NCBI RefSeq assembly: GCF_047971185.1
Contig: NZ_JBKDZH010000046.1
Location: 1 to 64,000, forward strand
Source of the DNA: Kluyvera sp047971185
Lineage (GTDB): Bacteria; Pseudomonadota; Gammaproteobacteria; Enterobacterales; Enterobacteriaceae
Direction of reading: 5' to 3'
Length of the DNA: 64,000 bases
The position numbers and the translations under genes were made by a program. The notes under the pieces are model-generated. The model was not told where the DNA came from, made no database searches, and was given only the letters and a program-made list of their open reading frames with translations. The number at the start of each line of letters is the position of its first letter. The stretch's first letter is position 1. Positions 53,138 to 61,926 of this stretch are shown one piece after another.

Positions 53138-55276
53138 ATGGCTTTGACCGCTGCGCTGAAAGCGCAAATCGCCGCCTGGTACAAGGCGCTTCAGGAACAG
53201 ATCCCCGATTTTATCCCCCGCGCGCCGCAGCGGCAGATGATTGCGGACGTCGCCAAAACGCTGGCCGGGGAAGAGGGGCGGCATCTGGCGATTGAAGCGC
53301 CGACCGGCGTCGGGAAAACCTTGTCCTACCTGATTCCCGGCATCGCCATTGCCCGTGAAGAGCAAAAAACGCTGGTGGTCAGCACCGCCAACGTGGCGTT
53401 GCAGGATCAGATCTACAGTAAAGACCTGCCGCTGCTGCGCAAAATCATTCCCGACCTTCGTTTCACCGCCGCCTTCGGTCGTGGCCGCTATGTGTGCCCG
53501 CGCAACCTCGCGGCGCTGGCCAGCACCGAGCCAAATCAGCAGGATCTGCTCGCGTTTCTGGATGATGAGCTGACGCCGAGCAGCCAGGAAGAACAAAAGC
53601 GCTGCGCAAAGCTGAAGGGCGATCTTGACGGTTACAAGTGGGACGGCCTGCGCGACCATACCGATATTGCCATTAACGACGATCTCTGGCGGCGGCTCAG
53701 CACCGATAAAGCCAGCTGTCTGAACCGCAACTGTCACTATTATCGCGAATGCCCATTCTTTGTCGCCCGCCGCGAAATTCAGGAAGCGGAAGTGGTGGTG
53801 GCTAACCACGCGCTGGTGATGGCGGCGATGGAGAGCGAAGCGGTGCTGCCAGAGCCGAAAAACCTGCTGCTGGTGCTCGATGAAGGCCATCACCTGCCGG
53901 ACGTCGCTCGCGACGCGCTGGAGATGAGCGCCGAGATTACCGCGCCGTGGTATCGGCTCCAGCTCGATCTGTTCAGCAAGCTGGTGGCGACCTGCATGGA
54001 GCAGTTCCGCCCGAAAACCACGCCGCCGCTGGCGCTGCCGGAGCGGCTGACCGCGCACTGCGAAGAGCTGTATGAGCTTATCGCTTCGCTGAATAACATT
54101 CTTAATCTGTATCTGCCCGCCACCCAGGAAGCCGAGCACCGTTTCCCGATGGGCGAGCTGCCCGACGAAGTGATGGAGATTTGCCAGCGCCTGGCGAAGC
54201 TTACCGAAATGCTGCGCGGGCTGGCGGAGCTGTTCTTAAACGATCTCAGCGAGAAAACCGGCAGCCACGATATTGTGCGTTTGCATCGCGTGATTTTACA
54301 AATGAACCGCGCGCTGGGCATGTTTGAGTCTCAGAGCAAGCTGTGGCGGTTGGCGTCGCTTTCTCAGGCGTCGGGCGCGCCGGTCACCAAGTGGGCGACC
54401 CGCGACGTGCGCGACGGGCAGATGCACGTCTGGTTCCACTGTGTCGGTATTCGCGTGAGCGATCAGCTTGAGCGTCTGCTGTGGCGCAGCGTGCCGCATA
54501 TCGTAGTGACGTCGGCCACGCTACGCTCGCTCAACAGCTTCTCGCGCCTGCAGGAGATGAGCGGGCTGAAAGAAAAAGCCGGCGATCGGTTTGTGGCGCT
54601 GGACTCGCCGTTTAACCACGTCGAGCAGGGAAAAATCGTTATTCCACAGATGCAGTACGAGCCGCTGATGGAGAACGAAGAGCAGCATATCGCCGAAATG
54701 GCGGCCTATTTCCGCGAGCAGGTTGAGCGTAAAAAACATCACGGCATGCTGGTGCTGTTTGCCAGCGGTCGCGCAATGCAGCGCTTCCTCGAGTGCGTAA
54801 CCGACCTGCGGCTGATGCTGCTGGTGCAGGGCGATCAGCCGCGCTATCGGCTGGTCGAGCTTCACCGCAAGCGGGTAGAGAACGGTGAATACAGCGTGCT
54901 GGTTGGGCTACAATCTTTCGCAGAGGGGCTGGATCTGAAAGGCGATCTCCTCAGTCAGGTACATATTCATAAAATCGCCTTTCCGCCCATCGACAGCCCG
55001 GTGGTGATTACCGAAGGCGAGTGGCTCAAGAGTCTTAACCGCTACCCGTTTGAGGTGCAGAGTTTACCCAGCGCGTCGTTTAACCTGATTCAGCAGGTCG
55101 GGCGCCTGATTCGTAGCCATGGCTGCTGGGGCGAGGTGGTCATCTACGATAAACGGTTGTTGACCAAAAACTACGGTCAGCGTTTACTGAATGCGTTACC
55201 GGTTTTCCCGATCGAACGTCCGGAAGTGCCGGAAGTCAAAAAGAAAGCCAAAGCGCCACGCCGTAAAAAACGGTAG
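53138..55276 (+). CDS. dinG: ATP-dependent DNA helicase DinG
   Basis: An SOS-induced 5'-3' superfamily 2 helicase with an iron-sulfur cluster that removes R-loops at replication-transcription conflicts. The 712 residues have Walker A EAPTGVGKT, four cluster cysteines (GRYVCPRN, then SCLNRNCHYYRECPF), the DEGH box LLVLDEGHH and GRLIRS near the end. The C-terminus is Lys/Arg-rich. Confidence 0.97.
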   Translation: MALTAALKAQIAAWYKALQEQIPDFIPRAPQRQMIADVAKTLAGEEGRHLAIEAPTGVGKTLSYLIPGIAIAREEQKTLVVSTANVALQDQIYSKDLPLLRKIIPDLRFTAAFGRGRYVCPRNLAALASTEPNQQDLLAFLDDELTPSSQEEQKRCAKLKGDLDGYKWDGLRDHTDIAINDDLWRRLSTDKASCLNRNCHYYRECPFFVARREIQEAEVVVANHALVMAAMESEAVLPEPKNLLLVLDEGHHLPDVARDALEMSAEITAPWYRLQLDLFSKLVATCMEQFRPKTTPPLALPERLTAHCEELYELIASLNNILNLYLPATQEAEHRFPMGELPDEVMEICQRLAKLTEMLRGLAELFLNDLSEKTGSHDIVRLHRVILQMNRALGMFESQSKLWRLASLSQASGAPVTKWATRDVRDGQMHVWFHCVGIRVSDQLERLLWRSVPHIVVTSATLRSLNSFSRLQEMSGLKEKAGDRFVALDSPFNHVEQGKIVIPQMQYEPLMENEEQHIAEMAAYFREQVERKKHHGMLVLFASGRAMQRFLECVTDLRLMLLVQGDQPRYRLVELHRKRVENGEYSVLVGLQSFAEGLDLKGDLLSQVHIHKIAFPPIDSPVVITEGEWLKSLNRYPFEVQSLPSASFNLIQQVGRLIRSHGCWGEVVIYDKRLLTKNYGQRLLNALPVFPIERPEVPEVKKKAKAPRRKKR

Positions 55277-55318
55277 CCTGGCCTGCGTTGTGCACGACGA
55301 CGAGCAAAGGAGCAGAAA

Positions 55319-56287
55319 ATGGATTATCGCAAAATCATCAAAGAAATCGGACGTGGTAAAAATCATGCCCGCGACCTTGATCAGGACACCGCGCGCGGCC
55401 TGTACACCCGAATGCTTGATGGTGACGTTGCGGATCTGGAAATGGGCGCGATTTTGCTCTCTATGCGCATTAAAGGCGAAGGCGAAGCGGAAATGCTCGG
55501 CTTTTATGAAGCGATGCAGCAGAAAATGATGCGCCTGACGCCACCGGTTGGCAAACCAATGCCGATCGTGATCCCGAGCTATAACGGGGCGCGCAAGCAG
55601 GCCAACCTGACGCCGCTATTGGCGATGCTGCTGCATAAGCTGGGCTTCCCGGTGGTAGTACACGGGGTCAGTGAAGATCCGACGCGCGTGATTACCGAAA
55701 CCATTTTTGAGCTGATGGGCATTGAGCCTACCCGCCACGCCGGGCAGGCGCAGGCGAAGCTCGACGGCCATCAGCCGGTCTATATCCCGGTTGGCGCGCT
55801 TTGCCCGCCGCTGGAGCGTCAGCTTAACCTGCGCTGGCAGCTTGGGGTACGCAACAGCGCGCATACGCTAGCCAAGCTGGCGACGCCTTTTGCCGAGGAT
55901 GCGGCGCTGCGTCTGTCCAGTGTCTCGCACCCGGAATACGTGGGCAAAGTCGCGAAGTTCTTTGGCGATATCGGCGGGCGCAGCCTGCTGATGCACGGCA
56001 CGGAAGGTGAGGTGTATGCCAACCCGCTGCGCTGCCCGCAAATTACCCTGATTGACGGCGAAGGGGCGCGGGTGGTGAACGCGCGCCAGAGCGAGCAGGC
56101 GGATGAAACGGTGGTGCTGCCCGCGGGTAAAGATCCGCAAACGACCGCGCTGTGGATTGAACGCTGCGTGGCGGGCGTCGAGCCGGTGCCGCAGTCGCTG
56201 AAGATTCAGATCGCCTGCTGTCTGCTGGCGACCGGGGAAGTTAGTTCCATCGAAGCGGGCCTGGCCCGCATCGCGCAGGCTTATTAG
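55319..56287 (+). CDS. ybiB: TrpD2-like nucleic acid-binding protein YbiB
   Basis: A 322-residue protein with the anthranilate phosphoribosyltransferase fold; the E. coli homologue binds nucleic acids and lacks the transferase activity. It starts MDYRKIIKEIGRGKNHARDL, 42 bases after dinG, and may be co-induced with it through the upstream LexA box. Confidence 0.94.
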   Translation: MDYRKIIKEIGRGKNHARDLDQDTARGLYTRMLDGDVADLEMGAILLSMRIKGEGEAEMLGFYEAMQQKMMRLTPPVGKPMPIVIPSYNGARKQANLTPLLAMLLHKLGFPVVVHGVSEDPTRVITETIFELMGIEPTRHAGQAQAKLDGHQPVYIPVGALCPPLERQLNLRWQLGVRNSAHTLAKLATPFAEDAALRLSSVSHPEYVGKVAKFFGDIGGRSLLMHGTEGEVYANPLRCPQITLIDGEGARVVNARQSEQADETVVLPAGKDPQTTALWIERCVAGVEPVPQSLKIQIACCLLATGEVSSIEAGLARIAQAY

Positions 56288-56390
56288 CCCCCCGGCTTAA
56301 AAAACCCACCGCTCAGTCCTCTCTCCCCTAAAAAGGGAGAGGGGGCACACCGTGCCAATACGCTATTTCTCCGTCCTCCTAAATTCTACG

Positions 56391-56426
56391 CAAAAAAAAG
56401 CCCGGCGTGGCAGCCGGGCAAAAAAG
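56391..56426. terminator. Bidirectional terminator between ybiB and ybiJ
   Basis: AAAAAAAAGCCCGGC and GCCGGGCAAAAAA: the arms GCCCGGC/GCCGGGC enclose a six-base loop. On the minus strand the T run follows the stem, so it mainly serves ybiJ. Confidence 0.8.
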
Positions 56427-56499
56427 GGTATCAACAAGTTCAATGAGGGTTGGAGCACCCGCGAGAGGTCAGCTCACGGGGTATAACAGAGGGTGGCGA

Positions 56500-56760
56500 T
56501 TATTTGTAGATAACCGCAGTACCGCTAACTTTGTTGTTGGTGTTAGCAGAAGTGATGGCGTAGCCGGTAGCGCCAGCATCGGCCGCTTTCTGCGCCAGCT
56601 TAGCTTCCAGACCATCCAGGGTGCTTGCGCCGTCTACGGACACAGTACCGATTTCATTCATACCCTGCGCCTGAGCCTGAGTGACAGGTTGTGCAGCGAA
56701 AGCACCAAAAGACAGGGCAGACAGGGCGATGGCAGCAACAGCATATTTAACGTTTTTCAT
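56500..56760 (-). CDS. ybiJ: DUF1471 (YhcN/BhsA-like) periplasmic protein YbiJ
   Basis: An 86-residue secreted stress protein. A signal peptide ends at SFGAFA-AQ, and the mature part (MNEIGTVSVDGASTLDGLEA ... SGTAVIYK) is the DUF1471 domain. It matches E. coli YbiJ. ATG 56760 is placed at a usable distance from GAGAG; ATG 56769 is too close to it. A CRP-like site lies about 55 bases upstream. Confidence 0.92.
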   Translation of the reverse strand: MKNVKYAVAAIALSALSFGAFAAQPVTQAQAQGMNEIGTVSVDGASTLDGLEAKLAQKAADAGATGYAITSANTNNKVSGTAVIYK

Positions 56761-56812
56761 AATATTCATCTCTCGCAGGTGGTTCTGTTCAGGGGGACGA
56801 TGTCTTCGTCGA

Positions 56813-56828
56813 TGTGATAAGTATCACG
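56813..56828 (-). promoter_or_regulatory. CRP-like site upstream of ybiJ
   Basis: TGTGA-TAAGTA-TCACG differs by one base from the CRP palindrome. The rest of the 460-base gap to ybiX is AT-rich with no supported gene; a 99-codon frame at 56926-57225 looks spurious. Confidence 0.55.
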
Positions 56829-57221
56829 TTTTTATTCGACGGAATAAATCGAAGAGAATTGATGACCACAATCAAAAAAATTGAATGATTATTAATTTAT
56901 TGATTATTAATAAATTATTCACGGTATGAATGGGTTTGCGCTGAATCAGTCGGAAGAGGGGGACGCGAAGGCACAATTTGCCACTTTTTTTCCAGAAAAG
57001 TGTACTCGTAAAGATAACCGATTGCTCTGTATGTTGCGGTATAGATTTGTAATAAAACCTGTAAATTCCGCGATTGATTGGGATTATATCCTGATTCGCG
57101 TGTTTACCGTAAGCTTTTATCTTGCTTGTTTAACGGGCGGAAGCGAAGCGGCGAGCATTAGCGCTGCGTCTGTTTTCTTTCGCCCATCTTTTTCATATAT
57201 TTTGAGAAATATTCGCGGGTT

Positions 57222-57899
57222 TTAGATCTCAGACCATTCGCGCAGCAGGTTGTGGTACAGATTGAGCAGCGAAAGCGCCTCTTCCGACTCACCGTGACGG
57301 CTCTTGAGCGATTGAATATTACGGTCGAGCTCGAATAGCATCGCGCGGCGCTTATCGTCGCGGATCATCGACTGAATCCACATAAATGACGCCACGCGTA
57401 CGCCGCGCGTCACCGGCGTGACGCAGTGCAGGCTGCTGGAGGGGTAGAGCACCAAGTCGCCAGCCGGGAGCTTTACCGCATGCTGCCCATAGGTGTCGTT
57501 AATCGTCAGTTCGCCGCCGTCATAACTTTCCGGGGCAGACAAAAATAGCGTCGCCGATAGATCGGTGCGCATCCAGCCGCTATGGGGATGCTGGCGTACC
57601 GCGCCGTCGACGTGAAAACCGTAGGTTTCCTGCTGCTGATAGCGGTTGAACAGCGGGCTTGAGATCGTCTTCGGCAGCGCGGCGGCAAAAAACAGCGAGT
57701 GACGATTCACCGCTTCCAGCACGCGGGCCTGAAGCGCCCTATAGCGTTCGCTGCGCGTATCAACCTGCTGATTGTTTTTCACCTGCGCGCCCTGTGCGCC
57801 GACGGTCGCCCGGCCATCCACCCACGCTGCCTGGTCGAGTTCTTCAATAAGGTCACGCACCTCGTCTGCGCTCAGCACGCCGGGAATTCGGTACATCAT
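57222..57899 (-). CDS. ybiX: PKHD-type Fe(II)/2-oxoglutarate dioxygenase YbiX (PiuC)
   Basis: A 225-residue cupin-fold hydroxylase with the iron ligands in YGFHVDGAVR and LHCVTPVTRGVR. Homologues are paired with siderophore receptors; the substrate is unknown. It follows fiu by 46 bases in the same direction and is likely expressed with it under Fur. Confidence 0.94.
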   Translation of the reverse strand: MMYRIPGVLSADEVRDLIEELDQAAWVDGRATVGAQGAQVKNNQQVDTRSERYRALQARVLEAVNRHSLFFAAALPKTISSPLFNRYQQQETYGFHVDGAVRQHPHSGWMRTDLSATLFLSAPESYDGGELTINDTYGQHAVKLPAGDLVLYPSSSLHCVTPVTRGVRVASFMWIQSMIRDDKRRAMLFELDRNIQSLKSRHGESEEALSLLNLYHNLLREWSEI

Positions 57900-57945
57900 G
57901 GCGGTGTCTCCTGAAAAAAGTGGGGCTTTCGCCCCACGCTGTCAT

Positions 57946-60222
57946 TTAGAAGTGAACGTTAGCCGTTAACACAAAGGTGCGCGGTTCGCCCGGATGGTAG
58001 CGATAGCCGCTCTTGTTGATGGAGGCAACATAGTTGGTGTCAAACAGGTTGTAAACGTTCAGCTGCAGGTCAAGGTTGCTGTTGACGCGGTAGCCCAGCT
58101 TCGCGTCGGCGACCCAGTAGCTATCGGTTGAATCTGGCGTGCCCACCGCGCCATCTTTGCCACGATGCATGCTGCCGATATAGCGTGCGCCTGCGCCGAC
58201 CGAAAGGGCCTCGGTCGCCTGGTACTGGCTCCACAGCGTAAAGGCATGCTCCGGCGTGTACGGCAGAGAATCACTTCCATCCTGCGCCACGTCGGCCCCA
58301 TCGCGCACCGTCGCACGCTGCTGGGTAAAGCCGCCAATCACCTGCCATTCCGGGGTGATGTTACCCGCGACGGACAGCTCATAGCCCTCGACACGCTTGG
58401 TGCCGTATTGGGAGTAGGTGCCGTCATCGTTGGCTTCCACATCGTTTTCAATGTCGGTGCGGAAGATAGCCGCGGAAAGCAGCAGGCGCTTATCCAGAAT
58501 TTCCCACTTGGTACCCGCTTCGCTGGTTTTCGCCTTCTGCGGTTTGAAGTCGGTACGGTTGGCACTGCTGCCGGTACCGCCCGCCGCCAGCGCGAAGTTG
58601 CTGCCGCCCGGAGGCTGCTGGGAGATGGCATAGTTGACGTAGACGTTGCCATTCTGCGTCAGGTGGTAGAGCGCGCCGGCCTTCCAGTTCACCAGGTTAT
58701 CGGACTTGGTTGCGTCCACGGTGGTGACCGGCGAGTTTTTCGCCACGCCCGCCGGGCAGGCGATCGCGCCGCGCCCGGTGCCGCCGCACAGTGAGGTGCT
58801 GTTGTATTCGGTATGGTAGTTATCCAGACGAATACCGCCGTTCAGCTCGAAATCACGGGTGATTTGCAGGGTATCAAAGGCGTAAATTCCGAACGTATCG
58901 GTCTGGCCGTTGGCGCCGCTGCGTTGCAGGCTGCCCAATGAGACATTGCTGTCCGGGTGATACAGGTTAACCGGCGGCGCGGTGAACGGGTACACGCCGT
59001 AGTTGGTCTGCTGCTCGTGGGTAAACTCTACGCCGGTACTGATATCGTGGCCGATAGCGCCGGTATAGAACTTCGAGGTCAGGTTGGTCTGGTTGGTGAG
59101 GATCTTGTTGCTGACATCTTTGGTGTTGATGTTGCGCGTCCAGGTCCAGCTGTTGACGTCGGCCGGGTTCGGTCGGCCAATATTGCTCGCGCCGCCCATG
59201 ATCGCCGTCATCATGTAATCCTGCTTGATCTGCGACCAGCGGGTGGTGTTACGGATGGTGGTGCTGTCGTTGACGTCATGCTCAAAACGCATCGTCACCG
59301 TGTCGGTGGTGGAGTCGTCGTAGTCGGAGCGGGTGCCGTAGAAGTTATGGGTATCCACTTTGCCGGAGCTGTTCAGCGCAGAAGTCGCAGCGTCAGGCGC
59401 GGAGTAGCCCGGCAGGCCGACGGTTGGTACGCCGCCGTCCGGCGTGTTGTTTTGGCTGACGTGCAGATAGTTGAGATACAGACGGTTTTGCGTCCCAAGC
59501 CCAAACGCGATGGACGGCGCAATACCGTAGCGTTCGTTTTTGACGTTATCACGTCCGGCGTCGTGCGTTTTTTCGCCCATCAGGTTCAGACGAACAGCGC
59601 TGGTTTCACCAATCGCTTCGTTCAGGTCCAGCGTGCCGCGTCGATACCACGCGCTGCCAACGCTGGCGGAGGCGTCGATGCCCGAGTCCAGACGCGGCTG
59701 CTTGCTGATCATATTGATGGATCCGGTTGGCGCGCTGCGGCCGTAGTCGGAACCCGATGGCCCTTTAATCACTTCCACCTGCTCGGTGTTGAAGGTATCG
59801 CGAGTCACGCTGCCAATATCAAGAATGCAGTCGATATAGATGCTGTTAGAGTTATCCGCGCAGCGCATATAGATGGTATCACCCGTCGACGAACTGCCGT
59901 TTTCCCCGGCAAAGAAGGCCCCCACGCCCGGCACGTTTTTCAGCGCGTCGGTCAGGTTAGTGGCGCCCTGATCCTTGAGTACCTGCTCGGAAATCACGGT
60001 GACCGTCCGGGTGGTGTCGGCAATCGGGCGGCTGAATTTCGGGTCAGCCGACTGCGTTGGGGCATACAGTGAAGGTACCTGCGCTTCAACAACCAGCGTA
60101 TCACCGGTACTTTTTTCTTTGCCCTCATCCGCCTGAGCGGCGGGGGTTAGCCCAAGGCACAGGCCGGTAAAGAAGGTGAGAGAACTCAGGTTACTGAACG
60201 GGGTGGTGCGATTTTTTTCCAT
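57946..60222 (-). CDS. fiu: Catecholate siderophore receptor Fiu
   Basis: A TonB-dependent outer-membrane receptor for monomeric catechols such as dihydroxybenzoylserine; it also admits catechol-linked cephalosporins. The 758 residues have a signal peptide (to about QADEG), TonB box region (DTLVVEA), plug and 22-strand barrel ending FVLTANVHF. In the plug, YMRCADNSNSIYIDCILDIG stands where E. coli has Gly, Gly and Arg (RGAD ... DGIRD); see findings. ATG 60222 fits the family start; ATG 60234 is possible. Confidence 0.93.
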   Translation of the reverse strand: MEKNRTTPFSNLSSLTFFTGLCLGLTPAAQADEGKEKSTGDTLVVEAQVPSLYAPTQSADPKFSRPIADTTRTVTVISEQVLKDQGATNLTDALKNVPGVGAFFAGENGSSSTGDTIYMRCADNSNSIYIDCILDIGSVTRDTFNTEQVEVIKGPSGSDYGRSAPTGSINMISKQPRLDSGIDASASVGSAWYRRGTLDLNEAIGETSAVRLNLMGEKTHDAGRDNVKNERYGIAPSIAFGLGTQNRLYLNYLHVSQNNTPDGGVPTVGLPGYSAPDAATSALNSSGKVDTHNFYGTRSDYDDSTTDTVTMRFEHDVNDSTTIRNTTRWSQIKQDYMMTAIMGGASNIGRPNPADVNSWTWTRNINTKDVSNKILTNQTNLTSKFYTGAIGHDISTGVEFTHEQQTNYGVYPFTAPPVNLYHPDSNVSLGSLQRSGANGQTDTFGIYAFDTLQITRDFELNGGIRLDNYHTEYNSTSLCGGTGRGAIACPAGVAKNSPVTTVDATKSDNLVNWKAGALYHLTQNGNVYVNYAISQQPPGGSNFALAAGGTGSSANRTDFKPQKAKTSEAGTKWEILDKRLLLSAAIFRTDIENDVEANDDGTYSQYGTKRVEGYELSVAGNITPEWQVIGGFTQQRATVRDGADVAQDGSDSLPYTPEHAFTLWSQYQATEALSVGAGARYIGSMHRGKDGAVGTPDSTDSYWVADAKLGYRVNSNLDLQLNVYNLFDTNYVASINKSGYRYHPGEPRTFVLTANVHF

Positions 60223-60326
60223 ATCAATGAGCATCTTATAATTTTTAAAAAGCCATTAAAAATGACAATAGGGATCGTCTCGTCCCCTTTGCCACTGCAG
60301 GTTTCTTCATTTTTATTAAATGATGT

Positions 60327-60353
60327 TGATAATGATTGTGAGAAGCATTATCA
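60327..60353. promoter_or_regulatory. Fur box upstream of fiu
   Basis: TGATAATG and CATTATCA are perfect inverted arms around 11 bases, and GATAATGAT matches the Fur repeat unit. It lies about 105 bases before fiu, a known Fur-repressed gene. Confidence 0.82.
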
Positions 60354-60450
60354 AAACGCGTAACTTTTTATCACTCATTGAGTTAAAAATAAATACATTG
60401 ATTTACAGTTTTAATGTTTTTTATACGTTGAGCTTACATTTTGTGGGCTT

Positions 60451-60541
60451 CCCGGGGTCGCTTGCGCTCGCCCGGGCTACCTGGGCTCGCTCGTGCGACC
60501 CAATATGTAGCCCGGGCGAGGCATCCATGCCGACCCCGGGG
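60451..60541. repeat. REP cluster upstream of the transposase gene
   Basis: An inverse unit (60451-60480, ending CTAC), a partial unit (60481-60502) and a forward unit beginning GTAGCCCGGGCGAGGC (60507-60541). Confidence 0.85.
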
Positions 60542-60651
60542 CGGCTAAAACAAAATTTTGCGTGCCGTTATCCATATTCAAAACGCTTAACTTGCTGCGT
60601 CTTACGCCCATGTTTACGCTCCCCGTCACCAAATCCAATGCAGGAGGTCGT

Positions 60652-61170
60652 ATGGTTCATTACCGTCGTCATTACCTCTGTGGTGGCACCTGGTTCTTTA
60701 CCGTCAATCTGAGAAACCGGCGTCGCTATCTTCTCACTCGCCATATCGCGGCGTTACGCCAAAGCCAGCGCGTGCGACCTTTTACGGTCGATGCATGGGT
60801 GGTGCTGCCGGAACATATGCACTGTATCTGGACCTTGCCGCCGGATGACGCGGACTTTTCGCTACGCTGGCGGGAGATAAAACGGCGCTTTACGCTGGCG
60901 ATTAATCAGCGCGATCTCTGGCAGCCACGCTTCTGGGAGCATACGATTCGCGACGCAGTCGATTACCAGCGGCACTGTGATTATTGCTATTTCAATCCGG
61001 TAAAACACGGTTGGGTGAAGCGTGTGGCAGAGTGGCCGTTTTCGTCGTTTCATCGGGATGTCCGGCGCGGATGTTATCCGGCGGACTGGGGTGGGAAAGA
61101 TGTCGATATGGCGGTGGGGGAGCGGGCTTTCCCTGCGTCGCTGCGCTCGGCCGGGCTACCCAATTTGTAG
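60652..61170 (+). CDS. rayT: REP-associated tyrosine transposase (RAYT)
   Basis: A 172-residue Y1 HUH transposase of the TnpA-REP/IS200-like group that cuts REP single strands. The metal-binding HUH motif is in PEHMHCIWTLP and the catalytic tyrosine in DYCYFNPVKHGW. ATG 60652 has AGGAGG seven bases before it; the longer frame from 60562 lacks support. It lies between REP clusters, and its last dozen codons run into the downstream REP. Probably domesticated rather than a mobile insertion sequence. Confidence 0.9.
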   Translation: MVHYRRHYLCGGTWFFTVNLRNRRRYLLTRHIAALRQSQRVRPFTVDAWVVLPEHMHCIWTLPPDDADFSLRWREIKRRFTLAINQRDLWQPRFWEHTIRDAVDYQRHCDYCYFNPVKHGWVKRVAEWPFSSFHRDVRRGCYPADWGGKDVDMAVGERAFPASLRSAGLPNL

Positions 61171-61200
61171 CCCGGGCGAGGCGTTCACGCTGACCCCGGG
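61131..61200. repeat. REP pair downstream of the transposase gene
   Basis: An inverse unit (61131-61159) and a forward unit GTAGCCCGGGCGAGGC ... GACCCCGGG (61167-61200). The first lies inside the 3' end of the RAYT gene, whose TAG stop comes from the GTAG head of the second. Confidence 0.88.
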
Positions 61201-61209
61201 TAGAGAGAA

Positions 61210-61830
61210 TCACCCCCGGCGCGCGTCGGGGCGAATTAAATCGAAACGATGGCTCTCATCAATGGTGTAGTAGGCGGACGGGCCACCGGCGCGCAGCACC
61301 GGCTGGGCGCGCGCGGTCTGGTAGATGCCCTCTTCAAGCAGAGATTCATCAATATGAATGCCAACCACTTCGCCGAGCACTAGCCAGGTTTCCACCGCGG
61401 TACCGTCGGCGCCGGTAAGCTGAATGCACTGTGAAAGCCGGCACTCAAAGTTCACCGGGCTTTCCGCCACGCGCGGCGCGTTGACCAGCTGGCTCGGGGC
61501 GGCGGTCAGCCCGGCGCGGGCAAACTCGTCGTCGCCGTGGGGCAGGGAGGCGGAAGTTTCATTCATCGCCACCGCCAGCGGGCGGGTCGTCAGGTTCCAG
61601 ACGAACTCTTTGGTCTCAACGATATTCTGCACGCTATCTTTCCAGCCGCTGCTGGCGAAACCGATGATCGGTGGGCGATAGTTAAAGCAGTTAAAGAAAC
61701 TGTAGGGTGCAAGATTGCGTCGCCCTGCGGGATCGACGGACGAGATCCAGCCGATAGGGCGTGGCCCAACGATAGCGTTGAGCGGGTCGTGCGGCAGTCC
61801 GTGGCCGTGGGCAGGTTGATAAAAGTACAT
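61210..61830 (-). CDS. Flavin reductase-like FMN-binding protein
   Basis: A 206-residue protein of the flavin reductase-like split-barrel family (RutF/DIM6-NTAB type). Recognised by PRPIGWISSVDPAGRRNLAPYS, the FMN-binding start of the family, and by NFECRLSQCIQL and ETWLVLGEVVGIHID in the second half. Substrate and role unknown. It has no counterpart between fiu and rlmF in E. coli K-12 and is divergent from rlmF. Confidence 0.85.
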   Translation of the reverse strand: MYFYQPAHGHGLPHDPLNAIVGPRPIGWISSVDPAGRRNLAPYSFFNCFNYRPPIIGFASSGWKDSVQNIVETKEFVWNLTTRPLAVAMNETSASLPHGDDEFARAGLTAAPSQLVNAPRVAESPVNFECRLSQCIQLTGADGTAVETWLVLGEVVGIHIDESLLEEGIYQTARAQPVLRAGGPSAYYTIDESHRFDLIRPDARRG

Positions 61831-61926
61831 GGCGCACCAGTCATTAATAAGCAGGAATCCAGACTCCCTTATTTACCGCACCGCCGTCAACGGGTATCTT
61901 ACGCCGCATTACGACAGGAGAAAGTC

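Noticed and set aside
56926..57225. 99-codon frame in the ybiJ-ybiX gap
   Set aside because: No ribosome binding site, mixed composition and overlap with the end of ybiX; more likely chance.
58957..60072. 371-codon open frame antisense to fiu
   Set aside because: Val/Arg/His-rich shadow of the fiu codons, without signals or similarity.
61537..61926. N-terminal extension of rlmF
   Set aside because: It is antisense to the flavin reductase-like gene and not part of the RlmF family; a good ribosome binding site stands at 61927.
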